From Edaphochlamys debaryana (taxonomy: Eukaryota > Chlorophyta > Chlorophyceae > Chlamydomonadales), in contig JAEHOE010000100.1 of assembly GCA_016858145.1 (NCBI GenBank), forward strand, positions 186,001 to 250,000: a stretch of 64,000 nucleotides of DNA, given 5' to 3'. Positions 12,293-24,105 of the stretch are shown here, one piece after another; the first letter of the stretch is position 1, and every line of letters starts with the position of its first letter. A program made the translations under genes and the position numbers. Under the pieces are notes generated by a model, which was given only the letters and a program-made list of their open reading frames with translations, was not told the DNA's origin and searched no databases.

Positions 12293-15200
12293 ATGAAGGA
12301 CCGGGCGAAGTCCAGCCATGACAAGAAGCGGCCTTCGGGCTGGGGGGGCACGTACCTTATGGTGATCTGCTTCTGCTTTGGACTCCTGGGAGGCTACCTT
12401 ATCCTGGGCAGCCCGCGCGCGGTGAGCTGCCGGTTGCGGCTGTTGCGTCTTGGGCGCGCCAAGCGGGTGCTGCCAGACCGTCTCAGCTGAGGGACCTTAC
12501 TGGTGCAGGCCGATCACCATGAGGTGCTGAAGTCCCTAGGTGAGTCCGTGGGTGCTACCTGGGGTACCTGGGGTAGTAGGGGGAGGTGGACAGGGAGGGG
12601 TCCCCCCAGGGAGGGGCCTTCAAACAGCTGCTAGCTTCGGCCCCCACCCCCGCCCGTATGGGCGAGGGCTGTAGCACCATACTCCGCCTGACACGGACAT
12701 CAACTAGGTCCATGCATCCACGTCACGGGGACGCAGTCACGGAGTCCTACTTTTCCACTCTTGTGCCCTGTTACTGCAGACAACACAGTGGTGAACGCTG
12801 CCGCCGCCAACAAGGTAAGCGCCTCAATGGCTAGGTTCAGCTGAGAACTGTGAGGAGTGCCTGTCATAGGCTATAATAATAACATGAAGGTTATGCTGGT
12901 CAGGCAGCCGGTATCGCTTCACCTGGTAGCAGGGATGACACCCTACCGTGTGATGCCTGGTCTGTTTTGGGCCTGCGCGTGCACCACGCCGAAATATGCA
13001 AGGCTCGCCCAAGGCTGTATCTCCAAAGTGACGTTGCTGCTGTACTGAGCTTGGCATACGTGTCCGTATCTGCTGCAGAAGTGGTCTACGCGGCGGGAGC
13101 TCTTTGCCCCCAAGGCGAAGCAGACGCTTACTGGTGGGTGAAGCGGGGGTGGCCGAGGCCCGCGGCCGTGGTGGCCGTATGGTGGAGGCAACCCTTGTCC
13201 CCGTGGGGTAGCCATGCTCAGGCGCATTCTAGTCCCTACACGGACTCCAGCCCTGTCGTTGCCACCTCCTCGGCCTGATCACCTTTCCACCCACCCACCC
13301 ACTTCGCCAACACTCGCAGCAACAGCGGGCAGCCCGGTGCTGCCACAGAACGTGGCGCTGGGGCAGAAGCCCCCTGCCAAGGGCGAGGTTTCCTCCGAGG
13401 TAGGGCGGGCGTGCCGGGCGCTTGTTCGTGCGAGCTCGGACATTTTACGGCCTGCCAGCAGTTCAGCAGCGCGCAAGGGCAGGGGTGGGGTGAATGAGTG
13501 TGAGGGCTGCGGGGGCCAAGGGGTCCCTCTGGGAAGGAGATTGGCACCGTCGTCACGGGCAGCGGAGGCTATGCTTTGAGAGGTTCCGAGCTCGGCATGT
13601 GGGCGACCGCTTGGGAAGGCGGGCGTAATTTGAAACCAGGGCCTGGACCCAACAATTCATGAGGGCGCTGCTGCCTGCGCCATACGCACGGGCACCCTTG
13701 GAACAATAGGCACCGAGGTATGCCCCGCCGGTGGCCCACGCCCGCATGCGCCCCATGGCCCCCTGCCGCGGGCTCGCTGGCGGCCGCCACACCTCCGCTT
13801 CCTCTCGTTTCGGCCCCAGCCGCCACCGCCACGCCTCCTCTCTCGTTTCTCATTTCCCGTTCTCGGACTCGTCCAGCTCGTCGGAGGTCAGCCCTGCCGC
13901 GCCCCCTGTGTTTGCCACACCAACCCTTGCCCCTGCCGTGCCCCCGTGCCGTGCCCCCCACCAGCTGGCGGCCGCGCTCAAGCAGCAGCAGTCGGACAAG
14001 TCGGAGCAGAAGGTGGCGGCGCAGGAGGCGGCCAGCGAGCAGAAGGAGGAGCTCATGAAGGTGAGGGGCGTGTGGGATGTGGGGTGCGGGTGGGATGTGG
14101 GTCGGGCGGGGGGTGGCAGGGGCGGGGGCGGGGCGGCTCAAGGGCACTCAGGCTGTGGCGCGTGCGTGCACACGGCTGTGGGAAAGGCCAGGGCGAAGAG
14201 TGGTATGGCCGACGCAGTGGGACCATGCCCCAGCTCACCCCCTCGGTGCCCCCGGGGCGACCCACACCCGTCGGTACCCAGGCCTGGGCACTCCACGCTG
14301 GGCACTCTCGGCCTGGGAAGCCACAACCCAACCCTCCCGCCTCCAACCCCTCCCGCGTCGCGCTCCCCCGCAGGCCCAGCAGTCCGACAAGACGGAGCAA
14401 AAGGCCGTCGCCGCCGACACGCGCACGCAGCAGGCGGCCAGCGCCGTGACGGGGGGCACTGCGGACGCCACCAAGGGTGCGGCCACCACCACCGCCACCA
14501 CCACGGCGGCCGCTGGTGCCAACACGGGCGGGTCGGCCCAGGCGGGCGCCACCTTCGTCAAGGGGGCTACCACCACCCAGGTAGGGCGCAGGCGCCGCTG
14601 GGCGTCGCTGGGTGTCGCTGGGCCGGCTTGGGGGCGTCGCGGGGCAAGAGGGGTATCGGTATCAGCGAGGTCACGTGGGTAAAAAGAGGGAATCTGTACA
14701 AAGTGGGTATGCCTGAGTTGGAACGGCTGCTAGTGCAACGCGTCCAAGCACTCCCAAGCAAAGCCCTCCTTGGGCCCTTGGCCCTTGGCCCCCTTCCCCC
14801 GACTGCCATCTACTCCACCTCTTCCCGGTGCCCCTCCACCATCACCCAGGCCGCCCAAGCCACCACCGCCGCCACCACTACCACCACCGCCGCCGCCACC
14901 ACCGCCGCCGCCCAGGCCGGTGGCGCCGCCGCGCCTCCCAAGGCCAAGCAGTACGTGTTCCCCGACAACCAGAACTGGCCCATCACGCCCGTCAAGGAGA
15001 AGATGCCCGGCAACAGCGTCCACACGCTCTTCACCTCCAACGGCAGCCCCTACCAGAACATCCAGGCGCGCATCATGTGAGGCGGGGGAAGAGGGGGCAG
15101 GGGGGGGGGGCGGAGGGGGCGGGCGAGAGGGGGGAGCAAGGGTGGGGGCAAGCATGGGGGATCTGTGATGGAACGTTTCCAGCACGCCTCGCATGCCAGC

Positions 15201-18200
15201 TTTGATCTCGCTCAGCGTCGAGTGGCCCCTCGCCACTCCCATGCCTCGTCCACCCCCACTGCGCAGCATGTTCTTGCAATTGGACCCCCTCAGCCGCCCT
15301 CCTTACCGTACTCCTCTCCCCCTTTCCCTCTTCCCCCCCCCCCCCCCAAACAGGGTGGGCACCTACCACATGGTCCGCAAGATGCCCGGAGGAGAGCGCA
15401 TGGTGGCACTCACGCGCATCCTGCACCGCACCACACCGGACGAGGTCATGGACGAGGTGGGGCGGTTGGGTGGTTGGGGTGGTTGGGTGGGTGCCAAGAA
15501 GTCGCCATGAGGCAACAAACCAAGAGCCCACGAGAGGGGCGATGCAGAAGAGGTGGCTTTGCCTCTCGCGCCCGTCCGTCCGTCTCTCCCCAAAACAGTT
15601 GGAATGGGTATGAAGTCCGTCCCTGCCACACCTCGCCTGGGCTGAAGCCCCTCCCTCTGCTTCTCAGCCCCCTTCCTTATCTTACCTCCTCACGCCCCCT
15701 CCCCGTCCCGACCCCCTCCGCCCTGCCCCCCAGATCCCCACCTTCATCGCCCAGCCCCTGCAGCCCGAGTGCGACAAGTGGTGCTGGTTCCCCGTGGCTG
15801 ACCGCGCCAACGCCGTGCAGCAGTGGATCGACGCGGCGGAGAAGGACCCGTCGCTGGTCAAGGTGGGGGGGTGGGGCCGCGGCGTGTGCAGGGGGAAAGG
15901 AAGGAGTCGTGACGTGTGGTCAAGGTGGGTGGGTGGGGCCGCGGCTGGGTGTAGGAAGGACGGAAGGAGGGAGGTGGGGTCAAGGTGGGTGGGGCCGCGG
16001 CTGGGTACCGTGGGGGGCGCGGTATGGGGGTGAGGCCGACGGGGTAAGGGGGCTGCGGAAGTCTGTAGGGGCGTCCCTCGCCTCTACCCTTGCCTCTATT
16101 AACGCCTCTCCTGATGCCACATCCCCCCCCTTCCCAGGCCCCCTGGCTGCTGATGCTGGAGACCGACTATGTGTGGATGAAGCCCCTGCCCGACCCCGGG
16201 GACGCGTACGACCGATCCGTGCCGGGCTGGTCCTTTGGATTCGACTACATCGCCCCCAGCATCCCAAGTGAGCTATTGGGCAGGGGGTACTTACGCTTAC
16301 GGGCGGTCGGGGCCGTGGCCCGCTCGAAACCGCCCTGAGTGTGTGTGTGGGGGGGGGTGTGGAGGCCGCGGAGCGGAGCACGCGAGGGGAGGAGTTGTAC
16401 TGCGGGCTACGGGGAGACAGACACAGGACTGAAGGCCTTGGTCCACCTCGCCACCTCTCCGCCCCTTCCCCCCTCCCCCTCCTCCCCCTCCTCCCCTCGC
16501 CCCACCCCCAGTCATTGTGAAGCTGCTCAAGGAGAAGTGCCCCGACTGCGACCCCAAGACCGTGCCCAACTCGGGCCCCGCGCCCGTGATGGCCCGGTTC
16601 TCAGACTTCAAGGCAAGGAGGAGCGGGGCTCGAAGGGGCTGGGGCGGGAGGCCAGAGGGGAAAGGGCGCGCGGGGTGCGGGTTCCGTAGCACTTCCGGGG
16701 CTGGTGCGGTGGGGGCGCGGGGCGGGTGCCGTGTCCGCTCTCCGGCGATGTACGGTACTGTGTGCAGCGGTGTAAGGGTGCCCGTGGAATGCGCAATCTC
16801 GGGTTTGGAGATCCAGTGACTGCACCCCTGCGGGTTCCCTGTGGTACCCCCATCACGTCGCCGCCCCCAGGCCGCCACCCCCATCTGGGAGGACCTGAGC
16901 AAGTGGATCGAGACGCACGAGGAGGCCAAGAAGCAGCTGGGTGAGCACTGGGCAGCGGGCGGAGAGGCTGGGTGCCCACTAGGCAGCGGGTAAAGCAGCT
17001 GAGTGGGCTGAGCACCAGGCAGAGGGTTGGGGACGCTGGGTGCACACTAGGCAGCGAGCCAAGAGGCTGGGTGAGGACGGCACCAAGCAGCGCAAGAAGC
17101 AGCTGGGTGCGCCCCAGGCACGCGGCGGAGCCTGCGGACATGAGTCCCGGGCGCCAGAACGGGGCCCCCAACGGACCCTGACCCGGGGCCCGATCCCGCT
17201 CTCCCCACCGACGCAAGTGGGGCAAGGCGACGCCACCTCAGCCCTCAGCCCTCGGCCCCTCGACCCTCACCCTGTACCGCGGCCTCCCGCCCACTGGGCC
17301 CGCCAGCCGCCTCGCTGTCCTTCCCTCACCCCACCCACCCACCCCCCACACACACCCCTCCACCCCCAGGCTGGGTCCGCGAGATGTACGCGTGGGACAT
17401 CGGCGTGGCCTCCAACAAGCTCAACATCCGGAACGAGCCGCCGCCGCAGAGCCCGCTCATCAGCCAGCCGCCGCACGACCGCGTCATCGGCAACGCCTCC
17501 ATGTTCCACTACACCTGGGGCACGCTGTACAAGGTGGGCGTGCGGGGGAGGGGCGTCAGGCGGGGGGGAGGCGAGGTGTGGAGACGGCGCGGAACACGGT
17601 ACAAGGAGGGCGGGGCTGGTCGCACTCGGCACCCTTCTCGGCACCCTTCTCGGCACCCTTCTCCGTTCCCACCCCCGGCCCCCATCTCATTCCCCCCACC
17701 CCCCCTTCCCCCGCCTGCCCACCCTCCCCACCACCCCCTCAGCACGACCTCAAGGAGAAGGAGTTCTGGATCTTCGACAAGCGCGCCTACACGGCGTACG
17801 AGGACATGCTCAAGGTGGGATCCTTGGTGGCTTGCGAGGGGGCCTTGGGTGGGGTCCTTGGCGGCATCACGGCATGCGTGGGCGCGGGGGCCGGGCGCCG
17901 GGGCCGGCCTTGTTATAACTGGGCTCGATCAATGGCACATACTGCCACTGCGGAAAGGGGTGCTCAAAGGCATACTAACTGGGCGCGATTAGTGGCAGCT
18001 CAGCCACTGCGGAGACGGGGGCTCACGTGTAGTGCTGCCTCGCGCTTTGGTGGCACGCGGGGACAGGCCCTGGGGGCAGGCCTGGTGCTGTCTTGTGGGA
18101 AGTGGGCCCAAGGGATGTGTGTCCAGCTCCTCGTGGGAAGCGGCGCGCAGCCATTTGTACCTGGGAATACGACCCCCCAAGCGCGCAGCCTGCCGGTGCC

Positions 18201-19093
18201 TTCCCCCCCTCACCGCTTCGCCCCCGCTCCGAACTGCCCGCTTCCCGGCCCCCCCGACGCGGCCCTCCCTTCCCCCCTTCCCCCTTCGACGCTCTCCCGC
18301 TTCTCAGCTGCAAACACGCCCCTTCCCCCCCCGCCCGCACAGCTCCCGGCCATCCCCATGCCGCCGGAGTGGAAGGAGGGCATCATGCTGCAGGTGGGAA
18401 TAGGGGACGTGGAAGGAAGGGAAAACAGGGTGTGAAGGGCTGCTCGATTGAGCCGAGGGAAGCGTAGGCGCGGTGAGTGAGAAAGCAGGGTGTGTGAGAC
18501 GGAATGTACTGCGTTGGTTGGCTTGCCTCGGGCATGCAGCTGCAGCGTTGAGGCGCGCGAGGTCGGGGTGCGGGCCCCTGCCTTGAGCCGAGGCCGTCCG
18601 TGTTCCGCCACCACCCACCACCACCCACCACAACCACAACCACACCCACCAACCCCACAACCACCCCCACCACCCCAGGACGGCCTGTCGGTCACCAAGG
18701 TCCTGCACGACACCGTGTCAGCCATGCTGCGCCAGATGAACGAGGCCATTAAGGTCCTGCCCGACCTGACGGCAGAGGTGCGTGGGCGCAGCCCGGCCTC
18801 GGGACTGGGCTGGGCTGGGGTCCCGTGACAGGGCTTGGCTTCCCCCACGGGCGAGGGTGGTCTGCCAAAGTGCGGTCGCTCGGGTGGCTGCGGATGTGGC
18901 CTCGGGGTTGGGCCGGGCTGGGGCCCCCATGGCCAAGCCGGGCCGAGGGCAGCAGTTCCGGCCCGGCGCTGCCAGTGCCTTGCCCTGTCTTGCACGGCCT
19001 CACGTTACCTCCTCGAATAAGCCCACACGCTGCCCTCTCTTGACCGCTGCCCGCCAGGTTGCCGCCAAGAAGGCGGCCGGGAAACTGAAGTGA
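12293..19093 (+). CDS. Hydroxyproline O-arabinosyltransferase (HPAT, GT95-like)
   Basis: Eighteen exons (12293-12421, 12509-12539, 12780-12814, 13079-13133, 13320-13399, 13965-14060, 14374-14580, 14850-15076, 15354-15456, 15734-15862, 16138-16267, 16512-16612, 16871-16940, 17370-17533, 17743-17814, 18343-18393, 18679-18777, 19058-19093) give 604 aa. It is a type II membrane protein: a basic cytosolic tail, then a membrane anchor near residues 22-40 (YLMVICFCFGLLGGYLIL). A stalk of about 220 residues, rich in Ala/Thr/Gln with coiled-coil character, leads to the catalytic domain (about 268-590). HPAT hallmarks are QARIM, MPGGERMVALTRILH, MDEIPTFIAQPL, the acidic LETDYVWMKPLP in the metal-binding (DXD-like) position, and a terminal RQMNEAI helix. 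The family transfers the first L-arabinose to hydroxyproline of HRGP/extensin proteins in the Golgi, fitting an alga with a glycoprotein wall. Intron 12 has a GC donor (AAG|GCAAGG). Confidence 0.88.
15856..16010 (+). repeat. Donor-region tandem repeat, HPAT intron 10
   Basis: GGTCAAGGTGGG followed by a GGGGCCGCGGC block occurs at the real junction (15856) and again at about 15918 and 15978, a period of 60-62 bases. Each copy includes the last seven exon bases and a GT donor. Confidence 0.8.
16929..17115 (+). repeat. Degenerate repeats of the exon 13 end and donor, HPAT intron 13
   Basis: The exon end and donor (AAGCAGCTGG|GTGAGC) recur in degenerate form near 16994 and almost exactly near 17095. 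In between are repeats of CTGGGTG...CACTAGGCAGCG with a spacing of about 100 bases. Confidence 0.65.
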
Positions 19094-20260
19094 GCCCATC
19101 TGACGGACAACGGGCTGTCATCTCGCGCTAGCGAGATCCAGGGAGCTGGGAAGGCATGACCTTGGCCAAGCCTTGCTGACCGAGAGAGGTCGCTCAGGCC
19201 ATGGAAGTCGAGGGAGGTGGGGAGGGATGACCTTCGCTAGCCAAATCGTGCGGACTGGGCACATGGTCGGATCTATGCAGGGATGGCGCATCGCCCGCTG
19301 AGGGCTATCGCTAGGCAGGAGGCGAGCGCGAAGATAGAACGTAGACCGGGGCGCGGTGCATGGTATGCGCCATCGGTAGGGGTACCTGGGGGCGTCAGAG
19401 GATACCTTAGGGAATGAACGCAGGGACCCTTGAGGCGGGCGCGGTGACCCATGGGCGACTCCCCACATAGAGCTGGTGAGCGAGCGAGCGACGCAGGCGT
19501 AAGGCAGGGTGAACACGGGTTCTAGGCCCGGCACACTCACGGCGACTTTCCACCGGGGCAAAGTGGCCGATTTCGGGGGAATGTCATCTGTAACGCAGAG
19601 TTACTTGATGATGGACAGAGTGGACTTGACTTATCAGCTGCCTTCGTACCTTCAAGGCCCAGAATGGCCAACCGCTATCAGTAACAAACCCAGGGCTCCG
19701 GCGGGTCATAACGGCGTGACGCTCCTGCTCTCTGTCACAGCCTGGAGCATAGCACAGCTGCGAGTTGCCGCAACGCTGGCAGGAGAGGAGGGTGAGCATG
19801 AGGAGGAAGGCAGAGCGACACGTAACATGTTCGGCCTTGCTGAGAGCGCGGAGAGCGAGAGGGTCACGGCAGGGACGGTGCAGGGCCCGGCGTTAGGCTG
19901 GCCATCTGGCTGCAGCCCTGAGGCTGGCTTGGGAGCAGAGTGCTTCCCCCAATAGGCTAAGCTGTCAGCGTTTGGTCGATTTCCCTCATATTGCGGTGCC
20001 GGGCCCCAATACCTGGTGCAGCCCACAACTCGACACGTGGGGCGCGGCGAGCGGGCGGGCCCGGGCCGGGCCCATCAGGCTCTACGGAGGGTGCGTTTCC
20101 AATAGTCGGCCCATACATCATAAGTACTTCAGACTTGTTACTCTCACTTGAGTCTTCACGCTCTTGACACTAACGGCACGAGCCCCCAAAGCCCCTGTGC
20201 CGTCGTGCGGCGTCGGAAGACATTTACTACATTGGGACGTCCTACGCCGCGCAGCAAGCC
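19094..20260. other. Gene-free stretch: HPAT 3' UTR and lipase promoter
   Basis: No exon series was recognised on either strand. It contains a TGTAA at 19589-19593 suited to end the HPAT transcript. The lipase 5' UTR lies near 20150-20260. Confidence 0.5.
19589..19593 (+). terminator. TGTAA poly(A) signal, likely for the HPAT gene
   Basis: TGTAA about 500 bases past the HPAT stop, the first one noticed on this strand. A 3' UTR of that length is common in these algae. Confidence 0.45.
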
Positions 20261-23200
20261 ATGGGGCTTATCAAGAAGGTACGCCTACGAGTTATGGCGA
20301 TCGCAGGCGCTAAGCGGTATGGGGTCCACGCATGTGAGTATTTAGTCGCTCGCTGTTGACCCGCGCCTCCATAACGCAGTGTATCAAGAAGGCTTGCGAG
20401 CACGATGCGGCAGGTGCGTGGCATTGGCTTGGCGAGTTGCCTGACCCTTGACCTGCCCGACTCGAGGGCAACCGCACATGCCACAAGATGCCCCACACCC
20501 CGTCACCACCCGTCCATCTGCCCTTCGCAGCGGACTCACCAGCCAGCGAGGTAGTGGCCACGGCGGCTGAGGCCGGCCCCGAGGAGGCGGGCGTCGCCGC
20601 CGGCCCGGCATCCCCGCCGCAGGAGCAGGAGGTCGCCAGCAGCACACGGGGCGATCGCAAGCTGCTCCGGCGAGTCGGTCGCGGACACCACCTTCCACCG
20701 AACGGAGCTGCGCGCCGTGCTGTGGCGGCTGCTGTTCTCCAAGTCCGGTGCCGAGGACACGACTGTCGGCTCGGTGCGTGGGAACACCGACAGGGCGGGA
20801 TTCTTGCGGGAAGAAGCGGGGTGCCTGCGTGTCAAGGGGGCGTGCTGTTGTTGCGCGGTTGGCAGCACCCACCAACCCTTCCTGCCTTGTGTAGACCCTG
20901 CTCCCCAGCCAAACAGCTTAACAACCCCCGTTCCTTATTTCCCATCCCCGCCCGCTCATCAGGTGTTTGAGCAGCTGCGCGCCAGCATCCTCGCGGGTCG
21001 GCTCAAGGTGCGCGAGCGCCTGTCGCAGCGCCCTGCCTCCGAGTTCCTGCTGGGCTGCGTGGCCACGTGCCTGCTGCACCAGTCCCTGGAGCGGGTGCTG
21101 CCCGCCGAGCCCCTCGACCTGGAGCAGGTGGGCCGGGTGTCATGGGGCCGGGTGTCATGGGGCTGGGTGTCATGGGGCTGGGTGTCATGGGGCTGGGTGT
21201 CATGGCGCTGACAGTCATGGGACACGGCTCGGAACCCCGCTGGGCTTGGCGGCCCTAGCTCGGGGCTCGGGGATCGGGGCTCGGAGCGCTGGGGGCGGAC
21301 CAACTGGGCGTGCATGCGCGTCTCAAAGGCTCCCGCATGTCAAGCCACGCCAACGCCCCCCCCTGGCCTCGCTCTGTCTGACCACCACTCCTACCTCGAC
21401 GATTCCCGCGGCCAAGCAAGCCACGCCGAAGGCCGAACCTCCCACCCGCCCCCGTTCACACATGCAGGTGTCCAAGGAGGGCTGGGACATCGATACCAAG
21501 TGGGCGGCGGCTGCCTACGTGAAGCCGGACGTTTGGGACGGCGACTGGACCCAGGCCGAGGGTCGGCAGGCGGTGGAGCGGCGGGTGCTGGGGGCGCTGC
21601 GGAGCGAGCCCTGCGTGAGTCGCCCCTGGGGCACATTAGAAAGGCCTGGGGTCGCTAGCTGTTGTCTGGTGCGTCTTCTTGTCCGTGGGGCACATAAGAC
21701 CTCTCTTATGTGGGGTCACCTGACCCTTGTCCGCTCCAGCTGCCACCTGCGCATGCACTTCATACATGAGTAGGGCTTGGGGTTGGCAGCTGCTGTCTGG
21801 AGCGTCTTCCAGTGTTTGAGAAACTTGCCGCCGCTTCCCGCTCCTTGCTTACCCTTATCTGCTCCATCTGCCACCTGCGCATGCGCTGCTTGCAGCCCGT
21901 GATCGTGGAGCCGTCTGACCTGCTGCACGTGCGCCCCATGGCGGACTGGGCCCGGCCGGCGGCGCTGGTGGCTTTGGACCGGGAGCGGCGGCTGATCATG
22001 GTGGTGAGGGCGGGAGAGGGGGGGAGAGGGGGGGACAGGGGGGGACAGGGGGGAAGGAAGAGGGGTACAGGAAGGGAGGAACAGGAGGGGAGGGCGAGGA
22101 AGAGACGCGCCCCGCCGTCCCTCCCCATCCTCTTTCTCTCTTCCCTGCCCCACCAGCCCAAACAATTTGAACCCCCTCCTGAGCCCCTCCCGCAACCAGC
22201 ACCTCTCTCTTCCCCACCTCCCACCACCACCCCAGGTCACCCTTCCAGCCTGCGGCATGCGCATGCCTTCTCCCTTGTATATATACATATGTAACGCTCT
22301 CTTTCAATCTATATCTCATTCCCATCCCAAGGTCATTCGCGGCACGGCCAGCCTGAGGGACGTGTTCACCGACCTGGCCGCCACCCCCACGCCGCTGCGG
22401 GGCCCGGGGGGGAAGCCGCGGGGCCACGTGCACGACGCCATACAGCTGGCCACGGACGTCATCTGGGGCGAGGCGAGTCGGGGCCGGGCAGCCGGGGGCA
22501 GCTGCCGGTAGTGTGGCTCGCTGCTGATGCAGCCAGCCGCTACCTGCGGGTAGGCCATGCAAGCGTCGAGTGAAGGATGTCCGTGCGGGTACTTATGGTG
22601 CCCTTCTGTCGGTTTACCGGTAGTCCTTTAGTAGGATGACCCCTCGTCAACCTCCACCTCAAGCGTTAGTTCCATGCCGTACGCAGGTGCGTCAGGTGGT
22701 GCTCGCCCAAGCGCGGCAGTACGGCAAGTTCGGGTACGGCATCCGCGCGACGGGCCACTCGCTGGGCGGCGGCGTGGCGGGCCTGCTGGCGCTCCGCATG
22801 TACGACGACGCCGAGCTGTGCGCCGCACTGTACGGCGACGAGCCCGTACCGCACCCATCTGCCGTACACGCCGTACATCGCATCATCGCCGTGGGCTTCG
22901 GCTCCGCCGCCGTCATGTGCAAGCGCCTCTCCCAGCGCATGGCGGGGTGTACGACGACTGTCGTACACAATGGCGATCTGGTGCCGCGGTTGTCGGTTGC
23001 GAATGTGGTGGACTTCCTGGAGCAGGCGGCGAGGGTTGCGGACGCTTGCTTCGGAGCACTAGGATCCCTCAAGGAGCAGGTGGGCCTGGGGCCTGGGGGC
23101 CTTGGCCCGGGAGGGGGGGGGGGCGGAAAGGGCAGGGAAAGGGCCTGGGCAGGGGTGGGGTCTGGATGACGTGTCGGGGATCGACAATGCGCCACCGCAA

Positions 23201-24105
23201 ACCCACAATGTGCATGCCCACTCTCCGACCCACATGCTCAACCGCCTGAAGTCGCCTGAACCCCACGCCCGTCAACCCTCCCGATCCCTCCCCAGATCCG
23301 CGCCGCCCCCCGCCTGCATGACAAGCTGAGCTTGCTGCGCCGCCGCGTGCACGCCTTCCTGCTTAGCCCCAAGGCGGCGGTGGCGCGGATCGTGGCGGAG
23401 CAGGCAGCGCTGGCGGCGACGGTGGCGGCGGCGGCCGCGGCCGCACACTCCGACTCGGACTCGGACTCGGACAGCGAGGAGGGGGAGGACGGGGAGGAGA
23501 AGGAGGAGGGGAAGGAGAAGGAAGAGGGGGAGGCGGGAGAGGCCGCCGAGGCAACGGTGCGGGAGGAGGAGGAGGGCGGCGGCAGCGCAGAGCCGCACCC
23601 CGCCGAGGAGCAGGATGGGGACAGCGACAGGTGTGTCGATGCAACGTGCAGCTAGCCGGGTTCTGGCCCACCAGGCGGTAAAGCGTCGAGTGGGTTGGGG
23701 AGCACGGAACCGGCGGGCAGGGTCTTTTACGCAAGGTAGTCAGCGGGGTCGAGGTTGGGGACAACCCTGCTGGGCCTCGTTGCGGCGTGCCCCTTTGCCC
23801 GTGCCCCCAAATGCCCACCTCTTCCCCCCTCCCTTCCCCCTCCCTTCCCCCTCCCTCCCTCCCCCTCCGCCCGCAGGCCCGTGCCGCTGTACCCTCCCGG
23901 GCGCCTGGTCATGCTGACCCGCACCAAGACCAAGGCCACGGCCCAGACCAAGGCCACCAAGGCCAAGGCCTACGCCTACCGCCAGGCCGCGTGGGCGGGC
24001 GAGTGCCTCACCTCCATGCTGCTCAAGGGCCGCTGCCTGACCGACCACCACATGCGCCACTACGCGGGGGCCATGCAGCACGCGGCTCGCGGCAGCGGGC
24101 CGTGA
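20261..24105 (+). CDS. Class 3 (diacylglycerol-type) lipase
   Basis: Ten exons (20261-20278, 20380-20413, about 20640-20773, 20963-21127, 21468-21614, 21896-22003, 22332-22472, 22687-23079, 23296-23630, 23877-24105) give about 567 aa. The lipase 3 fold shows VIRGTASLRDVFTDL, then GHSLGGG (nucleophile near Ser274), NGDLVPRLS (Asp near 346) and LTDHHMRHY (probable His near 549), plus the LYPPGR segment of DAG lipases. It should cleave an acyl chain from diacylglycerol or a related glycerolipid. There is no clear signal or membrane segment. An insert of about 60 residues in exon 9 is a Ser/Asp then Glu/Lys acidic stretch. Intron 7 has a GC donor (GAG|GCGAGT). Exon 3 is uncertain: the best acceptor at 20531 opens a frame that conflicts with the downstream one, so a weaker acceptor near 20640 was chosen. 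Confidence 0.8.
21121..21225 (+). repeat. 15-bp minisatellite at the donor of lipase intron 4
   Basis: Immediately after the exon end at 21127 the intron repeats a 15-base unit close to GGGCTGGGTGTCATG about five times, with a degenerate last copy. The first unit overlaps the GTGGGC donor. Confidence 0.85.

Noticed and set aside
20148..20345. Upstream plus-strand frame as the start of the lipase
   Set aside because: It is in a different frame from exon 1; the ATG at 20261 joins the next exon in phase.
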